The translations under genes were made by a program, and so were the position numbers. Below, one piece after another: positions 52,377 to 60,253 of a DNA stretch of 64,000 bases. Every line of letters starts with the position of its first letter. The first letter of the stretch is position 1. The notes beneath the pieces were generated by a model. That model saw only the letters and a list, made by a program, of their open reading frames with translations, was not told the DNA's origin and did not search any database. Origin of the DNA: Schumannella luteola (lineage in GTDB: Bacteria > Actinomycetota > Actinomycetes > Actinomycetales > Microbacteriaceae); the NCBI RefSeq assembly GCF_013408685.1, contig NZ_JACBZY010000001.1, forward strand, positions 1,798,001 to 1,862,000. The letters are read 5' to 3'.

Positions 52377-53210
52377 ATGACCACGGCGGACGAGAACGCG
52401 CACGCACGCGACGAGGCCGACGACAGCGTCGAGGCGGATGCCGCCGAGCTGCCGCGCCGCCGTGGCACCGAGCGGCGCGCCGTCGTCGAGGCGCGCAAGC
52501 CGCGCGGCTGGAAGCTGTTCCTGCGCGACCTGGTGGTCATCATCGTCGCCGCGGTGATCATCTCCTTCCTCATCAAGACCTTCCTGATCCGGTCGTTCTA
52601 CATCCCCTCGGAGTCGATGGAGCAGACGCTCATCGTCAACGACCGGGTGATCGTCAACGAGCTGCAGCCGAAGGTGTTCGGCCTCGAGCGCGGCGACGTC
52701 GTCGTGTTCAAGGATCCGGGCGGCTGGCTCGACGGCACCGCCAAGACCGAGCAGCCGACCGGACTGGCCGGCTTCTTCAACGAGGCGCTCGGCGTGATCG
52801 GCCTCACCGCGCCCGACAGCGACGACCACCTCATCAAGCGCGTCATCGGGCTGCCGGGCGACACCGTCAAGTGCTGCAACAGCCTCGGCCAGATGACCGT
52901 CAACGACGTTCCGCTCGACGAGCCCTACGCGCAGCTGCCTGAGGGCACGAAGCGCGTCTCGGCCGACGACTTCGAGGTCACGGTTCCCCAGGACGCGATC
53001 TGGGTCATGGGCGACAACCGCTACAACTCCAAGGATTCGCGCTACAACCAGCAGAACCCGGGCAAGGGCTTCGTGCCCTACGACGACGTGGTCGGACGCG
53101 CGTTCGTGATCAGCTGGCCGACGAGCCGCTGGACCTGGCTCGACGACTACCCGCTCACCTTCGACGGCGTTCCCGACAGATCGGCGTCGGCGAAGCCGCT
53201 GGGCGGATGA
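52377..53210 (+). CDS. lepB: Signal peptidase I
   Basis: The 277-residue protease has a polar N-terminus of about 60 residues, one membrane helix (VVIIVAAVIISFLIKTFLI), and the catalytic Ser in YIPSESMEQTL with the catalytic Lys in DDHLIKRVIGLPGD. A later box, VMGDNRYNSKDSR, is also diagnostic. It removes signal peptides outside the membrane. The ATG at 52377 has GGGGAG just upstream. Its stop overlaps the rnhB start by four bases. Confidence 0.95.
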   Translation: MTTADENAHARDEADDSVEADAAELPRRRGTERRAVVEARKPRGWKLFLRDLVVIIVAAVIISFLIKTFLIRSFYIPSESMEQTLIVNDRVIVNELQPKVFGLERGDVVVFKDPGGWLDGTAKTEQPTGLAGFFNEALGVIGLTAPDSDDHLIKRVIGLPGDTVKCCNSLGQMTVNDVPLDEPYAQLPEGTKRVSADDFEVTVPQDAIWVMGDNRYNSKDSRYNQQNPGKGFVPYDDVVGRAFVISWPTSRWTWLDDYPLTFDGVPDRSASAKPLGG

Positions 53211-53932
53211 CCGTCGTCGATCCCGACCTCCGCTTCGAGAAGCGGCTGCTGCGCGAGGGCGCGGAGCTCGTGATCGGCGTGGACGAGGTCGGTCGCGGGG
53301 CCATCGCCGGTCCGGTGGCGGTCGGCGTGAGCGTCGTGGATGCGGCGGTCGCGCGCATCCCCGTCGGCCTGCGCGATTCGAAGCTGCTCAGCGAGAGGCG
53401 CCGCGAGGAGCTGCACCCGAAGGTGCAGCGCTGGGCGCGGCACCAGGCGGTCGGGGTGGCCTCGAACGAGGAGGTCGATCGGCTCGGCATCATCGCCGCG
53501 CTCGGACTCGCCGGCACGCGCGCTCTGACGGCCGTGCTCGCCGAGGGCGTCGCGCTCGGCGCGGCCCGGGTGATCCTCGACGGCTCGCACGACTGGCTGA
53601 CGCCGGCGCTGCGCTCGGCGGGTGCCGGTGCCGGCGTCGGCGCTGGCGCTGGCGCTGGCGTGGGTCAGGCTGCCGGCGGCTTCGCGGGGATGACCGTGAC
53701 GACCCGCGTGAAGGCCGATATGACGTGCGCGAGCGTGGCCGCGGCATCCGTGCTGGCGAAGGTGCAGCGCGACCGCTTCATGATCGCGTCGCATGAGCGG
53801 CTGCCCGAGTACAACTGGGTGTCGAACAAGGGCTACGCCTCGGCCGACCACTACGCCGCGATCGAGCGGATCGGCGCGAGCGACCTGCATCGCTGGTCGT
53901 GGCTGCGACAGCCGACGCTGCTCGATCTCTGA
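53207..53932 (+). CDS. rnhB: Ribonuclease HII with a Gly/Ala-repeat insert
   Basis: This 241-residue enzyme removes RNA from RNA-DNA hybrids. Catalytic residues are in VIGVDEVGRGAIAGPV (Asp, Glu), in VILDGSHDWL and in VKADMTCASVAAASVLAK. Between the last two (about residues 138-158) is an insert of Gly, Ala and Val that comes from a repeated GGCGCT-like hexamer (53630-53675) and is not part of the usual fold. It is probably a loop. The start overlaps lepB. Confidence 0.94.
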   Translation: MTVVDPDLRFEKRLLREGAELVIGVDEVGRGAIAGPVAVGVSVVDAAVARIPVGLRDSKLLSERRREELHPKVQRWARHQAVGVASNEEVDRLGIIAALGLAGTRALTAVLAEGVALGAARVILDGSHDWLTPALRSAGAGAGVGAGAGAGVGQAAGGFAGMTVTTRVKADMTCASVAAASVLAKVQRDRFMIASHERLPEYNWVSNKGYASADHYAAIERIGASDLHRWSWLRQPTLLDL

Positions 53933-53940
53933 GCGGGCTC

Positions 53941-54015
53941 TCCCTCCGCAGCGCGTCCCTCCGCGACGCGTCCCTCCGCGACGCGTCCCTCCACAGCGCG
54001 TCCCTCCACAGCGGC
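53941..54015. repeat. Five 15-bp tandem repeats after rnhB
   Basis: Five copies of TCCCTCCGCGACGCG, with small changes, start at 53941, 53956, 53971, 53986 and 54001. They fill most of the 156-bp gap to the DUF2469 gene. This looks like a variable-number repeat; it may also act as a transcription pause or end. Confidence 0.85.
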
Positions 54016-54075
54016 GATCTCGGCCGCTCATCCACCGATCGCGGTCGCGCGTCGGCGGCGACCCGCGCTCGGATC

Positions 54076-54081
54076 TAGACT
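54076..54081 (+). promoter_or_regulatory. Candidate -10 box of the DUF2469 gene
   Basis: TAGACT lies seven bases before the ATG at 54089. Confidence 0.5.
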
Positions 54082-54088
54082 GGCGCGG

Positions 54089-54412
54089 ATGGATGACGAG
54101 GATCTCGACGACTACGACCGTGAGGTCGAGCTCGCCCTGTACCGCGAGTACCGCGATGTGGTGGGCCAGTTCAAGTACGTGGTCGAGACGGAGCGGCGGT
54201 TCTACCTCGCCAACGAGGTCACGCTCGAGCGCAAGGACACCGAGCACGACTTCTACTTCGAGCTCGCGATGACCGACGTGTGGGTGTGGGATGTCTACCG
54301 CGCCGACCGCTTCGTGAAGAGCGTGCGCGTGCTCACCTTCAAAGACGTCAACGTCGAGATGCTCGGCGAGCGGGAGCTCGAGCTGCCCAAGGAGCTGGCG
54401 ATCGACGAGTAG
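54089..54412 (+). CDS. DUF2469 family protein
   Basis: This 107-residue acidic protein belongs to the actinobacterial DUF2469 family, with YDREVELALYREYRDVVGQF at the start and VWVWDVYRADRFVKSVRVLT in the middle. The gene is nearly always next to rnhB in actinobacteria. Its function is unknown. TAGACT lies seven bases before the ATG. Confidence 0.92.
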   Translation: MDDEDLDDYDREVELALYREYRDVVGQFKYVVETERRFYLANEVTLERKDTEHDFYFELAMTDVWVWDVYRADRFVKSVRVLTFKDVNVEMLGERELELPKELAIDE

Positions 54413-54483
54413 TCGATCTCCGGGTCGGGTGGCCTCGTCGCCGTCGCTCGTCGGCGGCGTTCCGGACGCTGTGCTGCTCCGCG

Positions 54484-55203
54484 TCAGCAGGCTCCCCACA
54501 GCCCGGCGTTCTCGGATCGAGCCGCCGACTGCGCATCCTGGAACTCCTGCCAGCGGGCGTGCCGATCGCGGTATGCCTCGGCGAAGCCCTCGCGCACGAG
54601 CGTGAGGTTGACGAGGGATCCGGTGCCGTCGTTCGTCGACGCGGGAACCCAGAGGTAGCGCAGCAGCCGCCCGTAGCGATCCGCGTCTCCCTGCGTCGGG
54701 TCGGGTTCGAGGCGCACGGCGGTGCCCGCCGGCAGCAGCTCCGTCGTGTGCGCGCTGGCCTCCGGGCCCCAGCACTCGACCGGCGAGTTCGGCTTGACCG
54801 TCTCCGGGGTGTCGATCCCGGCGAGGCGCACGGTCTCCTGGCCACCGCGGCCGTCGCGACGCACGACGACCGTGTCGCCGTCGACGACGCGCACGATCGT
54901 GGCGGCCGCGGCTGTCGCGGGGATGACGGCGGAGGCGCCGATGACGGGCCCCGCGGTCGAGGGCGCCGCGGTCGCCGGGACAGCCGAGGCCGGTGCGTCG
55001 ACGTCGCCGTGGTCGGGGATGCCGAACCGGCCGAGATCATCGAGCTTGATGACGCCGGTGAGCATGCCGATGACGACCACGGCGATCGCGACGCCCAGCA
55101 GCAGGGGCAGGCGTGAGCGGCGGCGTCGCATGGGGATCCTCGGTGCGGGTGGGCTGTCGGTGCGCCGACGGCGCCGGGGCCGTGCGGCCTCCGTCTCGAT
55201 CAT
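54484..55203 (-). CDS. Thermonuclease (SNase-like) family protein
   Basis: The product is about 239 residues. A basic N-terminus and one hydrophobic segment (LPLLLGVAIAVVVIGMLTGV, about residues 32-51) suggest an anchor or uncleaved signal. The outer domain has the SNase signature: VRVVDGDTVVVRR, VRLAGIDTPE, and DRYGRLLRYLW with the catalytic Arg. It is likely an extracellular or surface nuclease. The start is uncertain (55203 chosen; an ATG at 55131 is also possible). Confidence 0.85.
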   Translation of the reverse strand: MIETEAARPRRRRRTDSPPAPRIPMRRRRSRLPLLLGVAIAVVVIGMLTGVIKLDDLGRFGIPDHGDVDAPASAVPATAAPSTAGPVIGASAVIPATAAAATIVRVVDGDTVVVRRDGRGGQETVRLAGIDTPETVKPNSPVECWGPEASAHTTELLPAGTAVRLEPDPTQGDADRYGRLLRYLWVPASTNDGTGSLVNLTLVREGFAEAYRDRHARWQEFQDAQSAARSENAGLWGAC

Positions 55204-55359
55204 GGCGGATGCCGCCGACAGCGGCGAGTCGACGTGGGCTCGGCTCGGCTCGGTCGGGTGCGGCGTTCGCCATCCCTCCCCAGGCGCCGTTCTCGCGGAC
55301 TTCGCCGCATTCGCGACCACGTCGCCCCACGGCCCCGCCGCCCCCGTGAGCCTGGGCCC

Positions 55360-55719
55360 ATGGCAGCGAAAGACGAACTCGGCCGGCGCGGCGAGCGCAT
55401 CGCCGAAGAGCACCTGATCCGCAGCGGCATCCGCGTCGTCGACCGCAACTGGCGGTGCTCGATCGGCGAGATCGACCTGGTGGCCCGTGACGGCGACGAC
55501 GTCGTCTTCGTCGAGGTGAAGACGCGGCGCGGCATCGGCTACGGACATCCGCTCGAGGCGATCACGCCGGTCAAGCTCGCACGTCTGCGACGGCTGGCGG
55601 GCGCGTGGTGCGCCGCCCATCCCGAGGTGCGCGGCGCCGTGCGGATCGACGCGATCGGCATCGTCGCCGCCCGCGACACGGCTCCGGTCGTCGAGCACCT
55701 GCAGGGGGTCTACCGATGA
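55360..55719 (+). CDS. YraN/UPF0102 family putative endonuclease
   Basis: This 119-residue protein has the YraN motifs: GRRGERIAEEHLIRSG, then NWRCSIGEIDLVARDGDDVV and FVEVKTRRG. Asp and Glu-x-Lys form a PD-(D/E)XK-like site. The family is related to Holliday-junction resolvases, but the function is unknown. It is next to comM in most actinobacteria. The stop overlaps the comM start by four bases. Confidence 0.92.
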   Translation: MAAKDELGRRGERIAEEHLIRSGIRVVDRNWRCSIGEIDLVARDGDDVVFVEVKTRRGIGYGHPLEAITPVKLARLRRLAGAWCAAHPEVRGAVRIDAIGIVAARDTAPVVEHLQGVYR

Positions 55720-57203
55720 GCGTCGCGCGCACGCAGGCGATCGCCCTGCTCGGCATCGAGGGCGCCCTCGTCGAGGTCGAGGCCGACCTCCAGCAGGGTG
55801 CGCTGCCCGGCTTCTCGCTCATCGGACTGCCCGACACCTCGCTCGGCGAGGCGCGCGAGCGGGTGCGCGCCGCGGCGGCCAACTCGGGGCATCCGCTGTC
55901 GCCCCGCCGGATGACCATCAACCTCTCGCCCGCCTCGCTGCCGAAGCACGGCTCCGCTTTCGATCTCGCGATCGCGATGGCCGCGCTCGCCGCCGAAGGC
56001 GTCGTCTCGGCCGAGTCGGTCGAGCGGGTCGTGCACCTCGGCGAGCTCGGACTCGACGGGCGACTGCGTCCGGTGCCGGGGGTGCTGCCGGCGGTCCTCG
56101 CCGCGGCGCGGGCCGGGGTCGAGACGATCATCGTGCCGAGCGGCGACGAGTCCGAGGCCTCGCTCGTTCCGGGCATCCGCGTCATCGGGATGCCGAGCCT
56201 GCGCGAGGCACTGATCTTCCACGGGGCCGAGATCGAGAGCGAGCCGGTCGATCCGATCCTGCGCGCGGCACCGGGGTCGGCCGACGAGCCCGAGCGCGCC
56301 GTCGAGGCCCTCGACCTGCGCGACGTCGCGGGCAACGCCGAGGCGGTGGAGGCGCTGCGCATCGCGGCGGCGGGCGGACACCACCTGATGCTGCTCGGGC
56401 CTCCCGGCGCCGGCAAGACGATGCTCGTCTCACGACTCCCCGGACTGCTGCCCGATCTCAGCACCGAGCAGGCGCTCGAGGTCGGATCGCTCCGTTCGCT
56501 CTCGGGTCTCCCGCTCGGCGCTCAGCTGTCGCATCGGCCTCCGCTCGAGTCGCCGCACCACACGGCGACGACTGCCGCGATCGTCGGTGGAGGTTCGCGC
56601 ACGATCCGCCCCGGCGCCGCGGCGCGCGCCTCTCACGGCGTGCTGTTCCTCGACGAGGCGCCCGAGTTCTCACCGGCGACCCTGGATGCGCTGCGGCAGC
56701 CGCTCGAGTCCGGCCGGCTGACCGTGCATCGGGCCTCGGCGACCGCGCACTTCCCGGCCGCATTCCAGCTCGTGCTGGCCGCGAACCCGTGCCCCTGCGG
56801 GCAGGCCGGATCGCCGGACGCCGACTGCGTCTGCTCGCCGATGGCACGGCGGCGCTATCTGCAGCGACTCAGCGGCCCGCTGCTCGATCGTGTCGACATC
56901 CGCCTGCGCGTGCACCGGGTCACGGCCGCGCAGCTGCGCCTCGCCGTCGACGAGCCGACCGTCTCGACCGCTGTCGCGCGCGACGCGGTCCTCCAGGCGC
57001 GCGACCGCGCACATCACCGACTCGCGAGAACCCCGTGGCGTCGCAACGTCGAACTGCCGGGCACCTGGCTGCGTTCCGGCGACGGCGCTCCCGCCGCCGG
57101 CGCGACCGCGCCGCTCGACCGTGCGCTCGAGCGCGGCGTGCTGAGCATGCGCGGCTACGACCGCGTGCTGCGCCTCAAATGGATTGCATCAGGACATACT
57201 TAG
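55716..57203 (+). CDS. comM: Mg-chelatase-like ATPase ComM/YifB, 3' end replaced by an integrated element
   Basis: The frame encodes 495 residues. It has the N-terminal ChlI-like domain (SLIGLPDTSLGEARERVRAA), Walker A GPPGAGKTM near residue 230, Walker B LFLDEAPEF and the C-terminal domain up to MRGYDRVLRL. After that the sequence changes to KWIASGHT and stops. Intact relatives go on for roughly 20-25 more residues with a helical segment. The last few codons come from the integrated element starting at about 57175. ComM acts as a branch-migration helicase in natural transformation. Loss of its final helix may inactivate it; the element could restore the gene by excising. Confidence 0.88.
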   Translation: MSVARTQAIALLGIEGALVEVEADLQQGALPGFSLIGLPDTSLGEARERVRAAAANSGHPLSPRRMTINLSPASLPKHGSAFDLAIAMAALAAEGVVSAESVERVVHLGELGLDGRLRPVPGVLPAVLAAARAGVETIIVPSGDESEASLVPGIRVIGMPSLREALIFHGAEIESEPVDPILRAAPGSADEPERAVEALDLRDVAGNAEAVEALRIAAAGGHHLMLLGPPGAGKTMLVSRLPGLLPDLSTEQALEVGSLRSLSGLPLGAQLSHRPPLESPHHTATTAAIVGGGSRTIRPGAAARASHGVLFLDEAPEFSPATLDALRQPLESGRLTVHRASATAHFPAAFQLVLAANPCPCGQAGSPDADCVCSPMARRRYLQRLSGPLLDRVDIRLRVHRVTAAQLRLAVDEPTVSTAVARDAVLQARDRAHHRLARTPWRRNVELPGTWLRSGDGAPAAGATAPLDRALERGVLSMRGYDRVLRLKWIASGHT

Positions 57204-57205
57204 TT

Positions 57206-58666
57206 ATGCCCATCTTCGACATCTACGCGCGCCAGTCCCTCGACGTCAAAGAGGGCATCACTCGGCAGATCGAGCGATGCACCCAGCTCATCGAGGCCCG
57301 CGGCGGCACGGTCGGCGAGATCTACCGCGACAACGACACGAGCGCGAGCAAGGTGCGCGGCCCGAAGACCGCCTGGGGCCGGATGCTCGACGCGGAGCCG
57401 CGCCCGCTCGTCGCCGTCGACCTCGACCGACTGCTGCGCACCGTCGCCGACCTCACCACGATCATCGGCACCGGCCGCAAGGTGGTCACGGTCGACGGCG
57501 AGATCGACCTCACCACCGCGGACGGCGAGTTCAGGGCGACGATGCTGGCGGGTATCGCTCGATTCGAGGTGCGACGCAAGGCCGAGCGCCAGCGTCGCGC
57601 GAACGGCCACCGCCGCGGCCTCGGCATCCCCGCCGGCGGGCGGCGCGCGTTCGGGTACACCCGCCTCGAGAGCGGAGCGGCGACGGTCACGGCGACGCGA
57701 CAGGGCGCGGACGGGCGCGAGTTCCCCGCCTACGGTCACGAGCCGCTCGAGCCCGAGGCGAGCGCCGTGAGGCAGGGCTACGACCTCCTGCTCGCCGGGG
57801 CGACGCTGCGCTCGATCGCGCGGGCATGGAACGACGCTGGGCTGGCGACGACGGTCGGACACGCGTGGGAGCCCTACGCCGTGCGCGGGGTGCTGGCGAG
57901 CCCTCGCTACGCCGCGCTCGTCACCCCGCCCCGGGCCGCGACGGGCGGGCAGTCCGCCGCTCACAACCTCGGCCTCGCCGATCTGCCTGTCGGGTCGTGG
58001 GAACCGCTCGTGAGCCCCGAGACGTGGGCGGCGGCGCGCGACCTCCTGAGCGACCCAGGGCGACGCAGCAACCCAGGCGGGATGCCGAAGTCGCTTCTGT
58101 CCGGGATCGCCGTCTGTGGCGTCTGCGGCGCCCCGATGAAGGCGGGCATGGTGCGCAACATCCTCGTCTACCGGTGCGGCGCGTCGCCCCACCTCGCACG
58201 CAAGCGCGCCGACGCCGACCACTACGTCACCGAGGTCGTCATCGAGCGCCTGAGCCGCCCGGATGCCGCGGACCTGCTCACGAGCCGGGATGCGCCCGAC
58301 GTGGATGCGCTCCGGCGCGACCTCCGCGAGGCGCAGCAGGGCGAGGCGAACGTGCTCAGCATGGTCGCGCGCGGGCTGACGTCGATGCGCGCGGCCGAGG
58401 CGTCACTGCGCGACGTGCGCAAGCGGATCGGCGAGCTCGAGGCGGCGATGAGCGACGCGGGGAAGGTGGACGTGCTCGGGCCGCTCGTGTCGGCGGGCGA
58501 CGTGCGCACGGTCTGGCAGGCGCTCGACAGCGACCGTCAGCGCGCCGTCGTCAAGGCGCTCATGACGCTCGAGCTGCGCTCGCCGGGGAAGGGCTCACGC
58601 GCACCCCGCGACGGCGCCGCCCGCCTCGCGCACACGGCGGCGACGGTCGGGATCACCTGGCACTAG
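57206..58666 (+). CDS. Large serine integrase
   Basis: This 486-residue recombinase starts MPIFDIYARQS with the catalytic Ser11. The resolvase domain continues with LDRLLRTVADL and ends with a long helix (KAERQRRANGHRRG). The recombinase domain spans about residues 150-275. A zinc ribbon follows (CGVCGAPMKAG and a later Cys in VYRCGASPH) and then a coiled coil (about 365-425). It inserts and, with a partner, removes the element at comM. The ATG at 57206 lies just inside the element; a start at 57179 is in frame but within the comM-element junction. Confidence 0.94.
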   Translation: MPIFDIYARQSLDVKEGITRQIERCTQLIEARGGTVGEIYRDNDTSASKVRGPKTAWGRMLDAEPRPLVAVDLDRLLRTVADLTTIIGTGRKVVTVDGEIDLTTADGEFRATMLAGIARFEVRRKAERQRRANGHRRGLGIPAGGRRAFGYTRLESGAATVTATRQGADGREFPAYGHEPLEPEASAVRQGYDLLLAGATLRSIARAWNDAGLATTVGHAWEPYAVRGVLASPRYAALVTPPRAATGGQSAAHNLGLADLPVGSWEPLVSPETWAAARDLLSDPGRRSNPGGMPKSLLSGIAVCGVCGAPMKAGMVRNILVYRCGASPHLARKRADADHYVTEVVIERLSRPDAADLLTSRDAPDVDALRRDLREAQQGEANVLSMVARGLTSMRAAEASLRDVRKRIGELEAAMSDAGKVDVLGPLVSAGDVRTVWQALDSDRQRAVVKALMTLELRSPGKGSRAPRDGAARLAHTAATVGITWH

Positions 58667-59145
58667 GCGTCCGGCACCTCCGCGCCCAGCCGCGCGAAGT
58701 CGTTCTCGTTCATGTGTAGCTCGGCGCGCAGGTTGATCAGCTCGACCCGCAGCGCTCGGCGATCTGCCTCGGCGTCGAGGTGCTCACGAGGCGCGGTGCC
58801 GCTTGCCCGGAGTGTCATCGCGTGCAGAGAAGAGATCATCAGCGACGCGTCGGCCTTCCGGATCTCTTCCTGCACGCCGAGCATCTGAGCCTGGATGCGC
58901 TGCCGCTTGGCCGTCAGATCATCGACGTCCGCCCTGCGATTCCGCTCGACGGCGACGCGGGCGCGGCGCACGCCGGGGATCGCGGTGAGTCCGACCGCGA
59001 CGCCGCCGGCCGCGAGCGCGAGGCCGCAGATCACCACGACGTCGCCGACGCTGCGGTTGTCGACCAGGGCCGGGATGCCGGCGAGCGCGGCCACGGCGAG
59101 CCCGATCGTCAGCAGCGTGATTGCGACGGTCATGCGCGCGGTCAT
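58663..59145 (-). CDS. Small membrane protein with coiled coil, unknown function
   Basis: I do not recognise this 160-residue protein. Two membrane helices occupy about residues 5-28 and 35-57. A long helical region with coiled-coil character follows (ERNRRADVDDLTAKRQRIQA, then REHLDAEADRRALRVELINL). It is the only gene of the element on the minus strand, converges on the integrase with a four-base overlap, and is read away from the control region. A role in immunity or superinfection exclusion is conceivable but not shown. Confidence 0.65.
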   Translation of the reverse strand: MTARMTVAITLLTIGLAVAALAGIPALVDNRSVGDVVVICGLALAAGGVAVGLTAIPGVRRARVAVERNRRADVDDLTAKRQRIQAQMLGVQEEIRKADASLMISSLHAMTLRASGTAPREHLDAEADRRALRVELINLRAELHMNENDFARLGAEVPDA

Positions 59146-59708
59146 GGCCCGAACCTATCGGCCCGAGTTACGTAGCACGACGCATCGGGAACGCTGCATT
59201 CGGTGGGCGTAACTCGCTGCCCTCAGAGCGCGTTAGTGCGACGCATCGGGCGGCCTTAACGATTGTCCCGGACAGAGGACAGGTGTCCCGGGACAGCCGT
59301 GTCGTCTGTCCGTCCTGTCCTGGGGTCTATATCCCAGGACAGAGGACAGGCCGGCGGGGCCACGATCTGCGAGGGGAGCGATGCGCGCTCGCGGCGCCAC
59401 CGGTCAGGGTCACGGAACGGCGCGTATCAATCCGCGATCGGCGCACCGTCCTCCGCCTGCCCGAGATACCAGGGGAGGACCCTCTCAGACGTAGTTGCCA
59501 GCAACTAGGAAATGAGAAATATCCGGAAAGAGTGGCGCGACTTAACGACCCCGTGCTAAACCTGGTCTCGCCCTACCCGTGAGTCGTTGCGGATGGGCCG
59601 CGGGAAACCGCCGAATCTGCATCGAAGCAGAGAGCGCATCGAGGGCAACGGGTATCGGGCGCAGCCGACTGTGAACGTCGGGTTCCACCTCAATCGAGGG
59701 AACTCGTC
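59146..59708. promoter_or_regulatory. Repeat-rich control region of the integrated element
   Basis: This 563-bp gap holds no credible gene but many repeats. CGAGTTACG (59164-59172) is inverted at 59208-59216. CGACGCATCGGG occurs at 59178 and 59239. GGACAG-type hexamers recur: GGACAGAGGACAGG ends at 59283 and again at 59350. TGTCCCGGGACA (59284-59295) is a perfect palindrome. CTGTCCTGGG (59315-59324) pairs with CCCAGGACAG (59333-59342) around GTCTATAT. TAGTTGC-CA-GCAACTA lies at 59492-59507. These could be operators for a repressor, binding sites for excision, or iterons of an origin for the ATPase encoded downstream. Confidence 0.6.
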
Positions 59709-59888
59709 ATGTCCGTCGCCATCCCCGCCCCGACGCCGCTCACCGCCGACGAGCGCGCCGTCATCGCCCGTGTCGTCGACCAGGCGCCGCCGCTCACCGA
59801 ATCCACCCGCTCGCGCCTCAGCGCCCTCCTGCGCCAGCCTGACGGCTTCGCCGAGGCCGCCCGCGCCGCGTTCCGGGGTGAGCGCTGA
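59709..59888 (+). CDS. 59-residue protein of unknown function
   Basis: This short gene runs from the ATG at 59709 (GAGGGA eight bases upstream) to a stop that overlaps the next start by one base. The product is Ala and Pro-rich at first (MSVAIPAPTPLTADERAVIA), followed by a helical stretch with TRSRLSALLRQPDGFAEAAR. It is the first gene of the element's main operon. Size and position would suit an excisionase-type or regulatory protein, but no motif proves it. Confidence 0.65.
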   Translation: MSVAIPAPTPLTADERAVIARVVDQAPPLTESTRSRLSALLRQPDGFAEAARAAFRGER

Positions 59889-60253
59889 TGGCCGCCGAGA
59901 AGGACCTGCAGCGCTCCCTCGCCGGACTCTCGCGCTGGGCGACGAAGACCCCCGAGCAGCGCGCCGAGCACATGCAGATGATGCGCGACAAGAAGGCCGA
60001 GAAGGACGAGGCCAGGCGCAAGGAGCTCGAGGCTCGAGGCGAGGTCGTCAAGCCGCGCCGTCGCGACAGCCGCCGGGATCGGCCGATGGCGCCGCTCAGG
60101 GATCTCTTGCCGCTGATGGCCGAGATCCAGGTCGAGCGGGAGACGGCCGGCCTCCCCGCCCTCAGTCAGGAAGCGCTCATGCGCGACGCCTCGCTGCGCA
60201 TCCGTCGCGCGATCGCCGAGTCGACGCTCAAGGCGCTCAAGGACGACAAGTGA
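59888..60253 (+). CDS. 121-residue basic helical protein, unknown function
   Basis: The product is very rich in Lys, Arg, Glu and Ala. It has MMRDKKAEKDEARRKELEAR, a likely single long helix, then SRRDRPMAPLRDLLPLMAEI and a shorter C-terminal helix. It may bind DNA or act as an accessory to the ATPase encoded next. It overlaps both neighbours (one and four bases). Confidence 0.7.
   Translation: MAAEKDLQRSLAGLSRWATKTPEQRAEHMQMMRDKKAEKDEARRKELEARGEVVKPRRRDSRRDRPMAPLRDLLPLMAEIQVERETAGLPALSQEALMRDASLRIRRAIAESTLKALKDDK

Noticed and set aside
53941-54015. CRISPR-like array.
   Set aside because: The 15-bp units are directly adjacent with no spacers, so this is a simple tandem repeat. No cas genes are nearby.
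57179-57205. Earlier start of the serine integrase at the ATG at 57179.
   Set aside because: It would add nine residues encoded across the comM junction before the conserved MPIFDIYARQS. The start at 57206 puts the catalytic Ser at the usual position.
59587-60249. A 221-codon N-terminal extension of the RecA-like ATPase.
   Set aside because: The stretch is Pro, Arg and Ser-rich and lies opposite in frame to two better genes (59709 and 59888) with ribosome sites and overlaps. The GTG at 60250 is a natural coupled start.
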